A stretch of DNA of 64,000 nucleotides from Dimorphilus gyrociliatus (Eukaryota > Annelida > Polychaeta > Dinophilidae), in contig CAJFCJ010000005.1 of assembly GCA_904063045.1 (NCBI GenBank), positions 420,685 to 484,684 on the forward strand. Direction: 5' to 3'. Positions 58,736-64,000 of the stretch are shown here, in pieces. Every line of letters starts with the position of its first letter. The stretch's first letter is position 1. The position numbers were made by a program, and so were the translations under genes. Under the pieces are notes generated by a model. The model did no database searches. It was not told the DNA's origin and was given only the letters and a program-made list of their open reading frames with translations.

Positions 58736-61700
58736 TTATTGATTGAATTGAATTTGTTGTTCAAGTTGATGTTTTAATTTAGATATTTCATTAAAAATAT
58801 CAGAATTTGTTGTAATTTCTATAGAATTATTTAAAACTGTTACGCAAGCCTTTTTATACATACTGAAAGCGTTATAAGAGACGTTTCTCAAACGTTTACC
58901 ATTCAGAATATTTGCTTTTATTGTACAATCAACGAAATTTCTCTTCCTGTTTATCATCCGTAATATTTGTTTGTCTTTTGAAATATTGTTTGTCGGCTTT
59001 ACACCTTTATCTTGTTGTTTTGAATGATTTCTACAGATTTTTAATAATTGAATTAAAAGGAGAAACGGTAGAGATGCAATAAGTATAAATAGAATGATTA
59101 TGTTGAGAGGAGGAGGTATAAAGTTCTCGTGGCTGTGCTCTATATATTTATTAACGTTTCTCGTTGCTAATATTAGATGAGCGGTATCTTGAATATACGT
59201 ATAGGAATTACTTAATTTAGCAATTAAGAGATTCATAAGTAGGACGTTCGTTGCAATAAGGTAACAAGCAACAATAACATATAATAGCCACGGTATTTTT
59301 TCAACAGTTTTCAACTTTAAATCATCGTTTAATTGGTCTAAATTGAGTTCACCGAATATTCTCCAGAATTGGGGTAATATTATTTCACCAGTAATATTTC
59401 CAATAGAATCACTTTGTATTGACCAAGAACCGGCTACTCCGTGATAAGCAACTCCGAACGTTATGATAAATAGGAAAACTATTATGGAAAATTCCAAAAT
59501 ATGAAAAAATACCACTCTCATTGCCGGGATAATATGACTGAAAAAGCTTATAAATGTCATAAATTTAAGGAATTTTATCAAAGCAAAAAGTAAGGTTAGA
59601 GCGTAGGAAATTCTTGCGTAGATGAATGATTCATTGTTCAATTGGCGTTTAAGGATAATTGAAATTAGGAAGGTTAATAAAAATAATAAATCAACCAAAT
59701 TAAAATCCCATTTATGATAGAAGAGAAATACGTTTTTTGTGAATTTAAACATATAGAATTGATAACCAGAATATGGATTTGCTACGCTCTTTTTCAATAG
59801 TTTGTAATATTTCCAATGTTTTCTAAATGAAATATACAACTGTTGTAATTCTTCTATTACGTAACCAATGCCTAAAATAGGTAAAATTATCTCGGAAGCA
59901 CTTGTTTTTTCATTATTTGACAAAGGACGAAGTTCAATTAATATAAAATAGCTTAATAATGATAAAAATCCAACGTCGAATAGTAATTTCATAATGAATA
60001 ATAGGTATAAAGGAATTTTTAGTTTGTCGTTGAATAATACAAGATGCTTGTTTCTAATAAATTCATCAATTCGAGGTTCTACTATCAAATTTTTAGTGTT
60101 ACAACTACTTAATAATTCCACGAAATTTGAATTATTTTCAATAGGATGATCCTTATCTAATGAAACTTTTAAAAGAGAATTATTTACTCCGTTTAGGTTG
60201 TTGAAGATTTTTTGAGCCAGTGTAGAATACTTCCCGTAGAGAACTTTGTAATTTTTTGCCAGTGACATCTGGTGGAATCGTCTACTCATCTTTACTAATC
60301 CTTTAAAACAGCTTGCAACTATAATACAAGCAACAACCGAATTTGTGTTTGCTATAAGAACATCAATTAAGTCTGGGTTACAAGATAAAATGGCGAATAT
60401 TATAAGATCCCAAATATGATTATCTCTCTTTCTATCCTTCTCTTTTAGCGGTATGTATAACATTAGAGTATACTCTCCGCACAACTTGTGTAGAATGAGT
60501 GATAATTTCTCTTTTATAGTTAAATTATCCCTTCTCGCTTTCACAATAATTTCTTTATATATAATACTTGTTAGTACTGTTTGTATGTCAGTGGCAAACT
60601 TTGATGAATTTTCCCTTTTGTTATCAAGTAAAAACTGGAATAAGATTTTTAAATCTTCTAGTGTTATTGATAAGAAATTTGTTGGAGAAACTTTTATCGG
60701 CGGTTCAAAATAATCAGTTTCTTGAATGCACGTTGAAAAGATAGTAGATAGATGGGAAGATTGAAAGAAAATATTACTTTTGAATGCATTTGCTAATTGT
60801 CTCTCATCGTCGGAAGGTAACAGAGTTTTACTTCTTTGCAGGATATTCTCATCAAGTGTACATACAAATCCCGTTTTGAATACATCTTTAAAGAACTTGT
60901 AACTTTCTTCAGTATTCAATTCAAATTTTGAGAATGTATCCTGATTCTTGATTGAATTCTCGTATAGATTAAACGATTGGCTAGAATTTAAACATTCAAG
61001 CGATTCTATCCACTCTTTATTCTCATCACTATTACGTCCTTGAAAAAATATTGTACTGCAAATGTTTAATTGTTGATTAAGGTTTGAATTTTGCGGTTTC
61101 AAGTTAAAAGTTTCGTATAGTTCAGTATCATCATTTTCCTTAATTAAATACAAATTACGGAAAATATCATCATCGGCTATTAAATTCTTGTAATTAAGTA
61201 TCAAATGTTGAAATTTTTCCATTAATTTATCATCATATCTCTTTGGCAACCAATTAAAAGTTATGATATAATCCGCAAGTTCTAATACATTTATCCATTT
61301 GCTTTATCAATTAAAGTAGATTTTTAAAAAACCTTTATAATCCTTTACTTATTGTTCTTTTATGGAGTTGATGGAAAAGGTCAAAAAGCTGGGTTAGGGT
61401 TAGGGTAAAAAAACATAGATTTGTGAACATTTTCCATGAAATCCATTTTTTATTTGTTAAATTAAAAATAAGCTAGATTTTCTCATTGTTTTAAATATCT
61501 ACTTTAAATCGTCTTTGCCAGCTTCGTTAAAAATTAGGCCAAGATGAGAGAGAATAAGTAAAAAATCATTTAATCCTTCTTCCGAATTAATATTTGGAAT
61601 AAAATTCTGATATGCACAGATTATTAATGAATTTCTTTCAAGTTCATTAAAATTTATAATATTCGATAGATTAAGTACTAAATCATCCGTAGAATCTGAT

Positions 61701-61867
61701 TCTAGGTTATAAACGTCCTTCTCCTTTACATTTATTATTACTAGTTGCAAATTATTATCGACTTCTTCACCTAAATTACAGGCTTCTGAAAGAAAATTAT
61801 CCGATGAAATATCCAAATTATTGGTTAACCTTTGACATATTGCTTCTTTAATAGGACTTTGAAACAT
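58736..61867 (-). CDS. TRPM-like cation channel, short N-terminus
   Basis: Two exons (61867-61503, 61301-58736) join in phase to 976 aa. The large exon alone is open for over 850 codons. Residues about 30-75 (LQLVIINVKEKDVYNL...) fit the TRPM homology region. The channel unit (about 550-840) has six membrane segments, a pore-loop segment ILPQFWRIFGEL and, after the last helix, LLIAKLSNSY followed by a stretch ending IPPPLNIIILFIL. This matches the TRPM LLIAMFNNTY...PPP pattern. A short coiled coil (EISKLKHQLEQQIQFNQ) closes the protein. The large nucleotide-binding SLOG/LSDAT domain that begins TRPM proteins is missing, and only 294 bp separate this gene from the next one upstream. So either a first exon was missed or this is a truncated type. 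Confidence 0.75.
61391..61406 (+). repeat. Interstitial telomere-like repeat in the TRPM-like intron
   Basis: GGGTTAGGGTTAGGGT, about 2.7 units of TTAGGG, inside the 201-bp intron 61302-61502. Unlike the repeats at 56.84 kb, no terminal inverted repeats or target duplication are visible around it. Confidence 0.8.
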
Positions 61868-62161
61868 AACTCTCTCTCAAATTGAGCACAAATATAGCAT
61901 ATGTGTAGGGAAGATTTCCTTTTGTATATTTGTATTGTTTATATTTCACTATGGCTTCAATCATGGCGGTAGACTTGGCTGATCAATGATGAAAACTTGA
62001 AAAATTTCTTCTTCTAAACTTGAAAAGGGAATAAATGACAATTACATTATTCAGCGAATGTATAAACTTTTTATCTATTGATTTATTAACGCAAACAACT
62101 ATGCATATTCAAGTTAATCAAGTAAAGAATAGTATAAAGTGTAGCGAAACACAATTATTTA
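61868..62161. other. Spacer between two minus-strand genes
   Basis: 294 bp that must contain the 3' end of the LRR gene and the promoter of the TRPM-like gene. No open frame extends either protein into it. Confidence 0.5.
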
Positions 62162-64000
62162 TTAAACCCAACAATAATCCTCCTTAAACCCTTCTTTTGT
62201 TTGCATAGTATTATATATTTGTAGATTCCCTTCATTATTATAGTTAAGCGTAGATTCGATATACGTCAGATTAAGATAACGAAGACACGGCCTTTCTTCA
62301 TTAATTTTACTTATCAAACACATGTCGATATCACAATAATCCAAACCAAGATATTCAAGATCTGAGCAATGTTTTACAACATTTTCTAAAATTTTTCTTC
62401 CTTCTGAACGATTGATGTTATTTGATTTTATTGAGAATGATTTCAATTTTTTTGAGTATTCCAAAAACTGGACGATATCAATTACTAACTCATTTGTTAG
62501 CTTACTATTATCCATAGATAATGTAGTTAGATTAGTGCTTTTTCTTAAAAATTTAAGGAGTTGCGAAGCTGAATCATTATTTATATTGTTCTTATTTATG
62601 TTAAGATATTTTAAGTTGCTTAAGGCTCTTTCAATGTGTTCTCCAGAAATTTGTGTAAGCCCTACTTCTATCAATTCTAATTTAGTTAGTGAATTTATCT
62701 GAAGCATTTTTTGTACCGTTACGTTGCTCAGCTCGTTGTTACCAATAGATAAAAGTTTAAGTTTCTTTAGCCTTTGAAGTTTTTCTACTAAACTCTTAGC
62801 AACACTGTCCCGTAGTTTGTTTTCGTAGAGGAACAACTCTTTCAACGATAAGCATTTCTTCGTAATAGTTTCAAAAATTGAGAGCCATTCTTCATCTTTT
62901 ATCTTTCCATTTTCACTGAACGAAAGCATTGTCAAGTTTGAAAGTTTTTCAAAATTAGAACAGAATTCTTTAATGTTCAAAATTTCACTTTTTTGTTTTA
63001 TTTGTCTCAAAATTAACTTTTCGATAGATTTTGATTTAAAATCAAGATTTTTCAGATCATTTTTGGCTGTATCGATCATTTTTAATTGTTCATTCTTCCT
63101 TACAACTTCCCAAAATGCATTTTCACATTCACGAGATTTTAACATTGCTCTAAAACCGATAACGTTTAATGAATGAGTATATTTGTTTAACGATTGTAAA
63201 ATTGATAAACATTGTTCTTTATTCATAAGACTTGTCCCAATGTCAAAAGAATGTAGAAATATATTATTCTCAAATATTGAATTCCATATGTTTGTTTCTA
63301 TATCCTTCTGGAAGAAACAATTCCTAAAGATTATCTGTCTAAGTCTTAACTTTCGACTGAGGGCAGTTAGAATATTTGTGTCAACAACAACTGAAGATAA
63401 TCGTATACATTGCAATTTACTACTTTGTTCGATAACATTAGAAATGTACTCTATGCTGGATTGTTTATCCTTTTTTTCAAGTATACATAAATCTTGTAAT
63501 GAAGAGTAAGATTTATCCTTCCATACTTCAAATATTCCATCCATGAATATTTTAGGAATATCCGTTTCTATTAATCTAAAAGTTGTTAACTTTCCCATAT
63601 TTTCAATCAGCTTTACAAGGAAAGAGATCTTATAATTGTACATTTTAAATCGTACTTTTGATAGTTCCAGTTTACATGAACTTGTATGAAATTTTAACTT
63701 GCAAAGACTATCTGCTGTTTTCATATCAATAACTATATTATTAATATACAATTGATCAAAAGTAATTGATAGATCTGCCAGAAACTCAATATAACTGGCA
63801 CGATATCTAAACGACGACGTTTGGTTAGAGAGATATAAAACTCTGCTCTTTATCTCATTTTCTATTAAAGCTTCTACTCTCTTTAGTGTGGATTTATTAA
63901 AAGAAATTTCGTTTATCGACTCGGATAAGATAATATCTTTAAATTCGGATTTTGATGAATGTTTCCCATCATCCGGAGAATTTAAAACTTTAAGATGAGA
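62162..64000 (-). CDS. Large RNI-type leucine-rich-repeat protein, 5' end outside window
   Basis: The frame is open from the window edge to the TAA at 62162, giving 612 residues in one exon. The C-terminal about 400 residues are ribonuclease-inhibitor-type LRRs of about 28 residues (LKELFLYENKLRD, LKLLSIGNNELSN, LKYLNINKNNINND, LTTLSMDNSKLTN). Their pattern is LxxLxLxxNxL with a helical half, as in NLR proteins, Ran-GAP and NOD-like receptors. The first about 200 visible residues are helical without a recognised motif, and no NACHT Walker motif is in view. Whether it is an NLR-type sensor depends on sequence beyond the edge. Proximity to other LRR families suggests recognition, but that is inference. 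Confidence 0.72.
   Translation of the reverse strand, partial: SHLKVLNSPDDGKHSSKSEFKDIILSESINEISFNKSTLKRVEALIENEIKSRVLYLSNQTSSFRYRASYIEFLADLSITFDQLYINNIVIDMKTADSLCKLKFHTSSCKLELSKVRFKMYNYKISFLVKLIENMGKLTTFRLIETDIPKIFMDGIFEVWKDKSYSSLQDLCILEKKDKQSSIEYISNVIEQSSKLQCIRLSSVVVDTNILTALSRKLRLRQIIFRNCFFQKDIETNIWNSIFENNIFLHSFDIGTSLMNKEQCLSILQSLNKYTHSLNVIGFRAMLKSRECENAFWEVVRKNEQLKMIDTAKNDLKNLDFKSKSIEKLILRQIKQKSEILNIKEFCSNFEKLSNLTMLSFSENGKIKDEEWLSIFETITKKCLSLKELFLYENKLRDSVAKSLVEKLQRLKKLKLLSIGNNELSNVTVQKMLQINSLTKLELIEVGLTQISGEHIERALSNLKYLNINKNNINNDSASQLLKFLRKSTNLTTLSMDNSKLTNELVIDIVQFLEYSKKLKSFSIKSNNINRSEGRKILENVVKHCSDLEYLGLDYCDIDMCLISKINEERPCLRYLNLTYIESTLNYNNEGNLQIYNTMQTKEGFKEDYCWV

Noticed and set aside
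1-64000. CRISPR arrays, operons, bacterial promoters or contamination
   Set aside because: No regularly spaced repeats, no Shine-Dalgarno-type spacing; spliced genes and Pol III tRNAs throughout.

Overview
The window looks like AT-rich nuclear DNA from a compact animal genome. Most genes are split by GT..AG introns of about 50-80 bp, intergenic gaps are short, and there are unlinked Pol III tRNA genes. Receptor types common in molluscs and annelids (LDLa/LRR receptors related to GRL101) suggest a small-genome lophotrochozoan, perhaps a miniature annelid. The species is inference. No trace of operons, CRISPR or bacterial signals was seen. All multi-exon models were built by hand from splice sites, reading phase and comparison between paralogs.

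Region 1 (1-35.3 kb). A trypsin-like protease exon runs off the left edge. Ten divergent paralogs of the ZYG11/ZER1 family (LRR plus armadillo-like substrate receptors of CUL2 ubiquitin ligases) then lie at 1653-3772 (+), 8865-10885 (-), 11730-13910 (+), 15346-17502 (-), 18071-20062 (-), 20682-22692 (-), 24272-26376 (-), 27116-29145 (+), 29852-31927 (+) and 33317-35332 (-). All ten can be read as intact proteins of 538-596 aa. Between them lie a secreted all-helical protein, an orphan class A GPCR, a Tc1-type transposase fragment and ten tRNA genes: Ala-AGC x3, Trp-CCA x2, Gln-UUG x3 and Ile-GAU x2 (the last Ile and Gln copies lie just past the tenth paralog).

Region 2 (36.4-41.1 kb). Three small extracellular-protein genes: a CUB/PAN-like secreted protein, a 119-aa single PAN/apple-domain protein, and a protein with a Calx-beta-like region and an inter-alpha-trypsin-inhibitor heavy-chain C-terminal-like region.

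Region 3 (41.9-54.5 kb). This is the most striking part. Two head-to-head paralogs, separated by 257 bp, encode receptors of about 1641 and 1645 aa with the same order of parts: signal peptide, three SRCR-like domains, a C-type-lectin-like domain, six LDLa repeats, LRRs, seven transmembrane helices, and a degenerate protein-kinase-like tail. The left copy keeps ERY and NPxxY; the right copy has lost both.

Region 4 (55.2-64.0 kb). A PAN-domain protein, a 205-bp MITE with 8-bp target duplications that carries telomere-like repeats, an N-terminally short TRPM-like channel, and the C-terminal 612 residues of an LRR protein that runs off the right edge.

Taken together the window is rich in recognition modules (SRCR, lectin, LDLa, LRR, PAN, ZYG11-type LRR) in expanded, fast-diverging tandem families. 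That fits an accessory sensing or defence neighbourhood, but this interpretation is inference.
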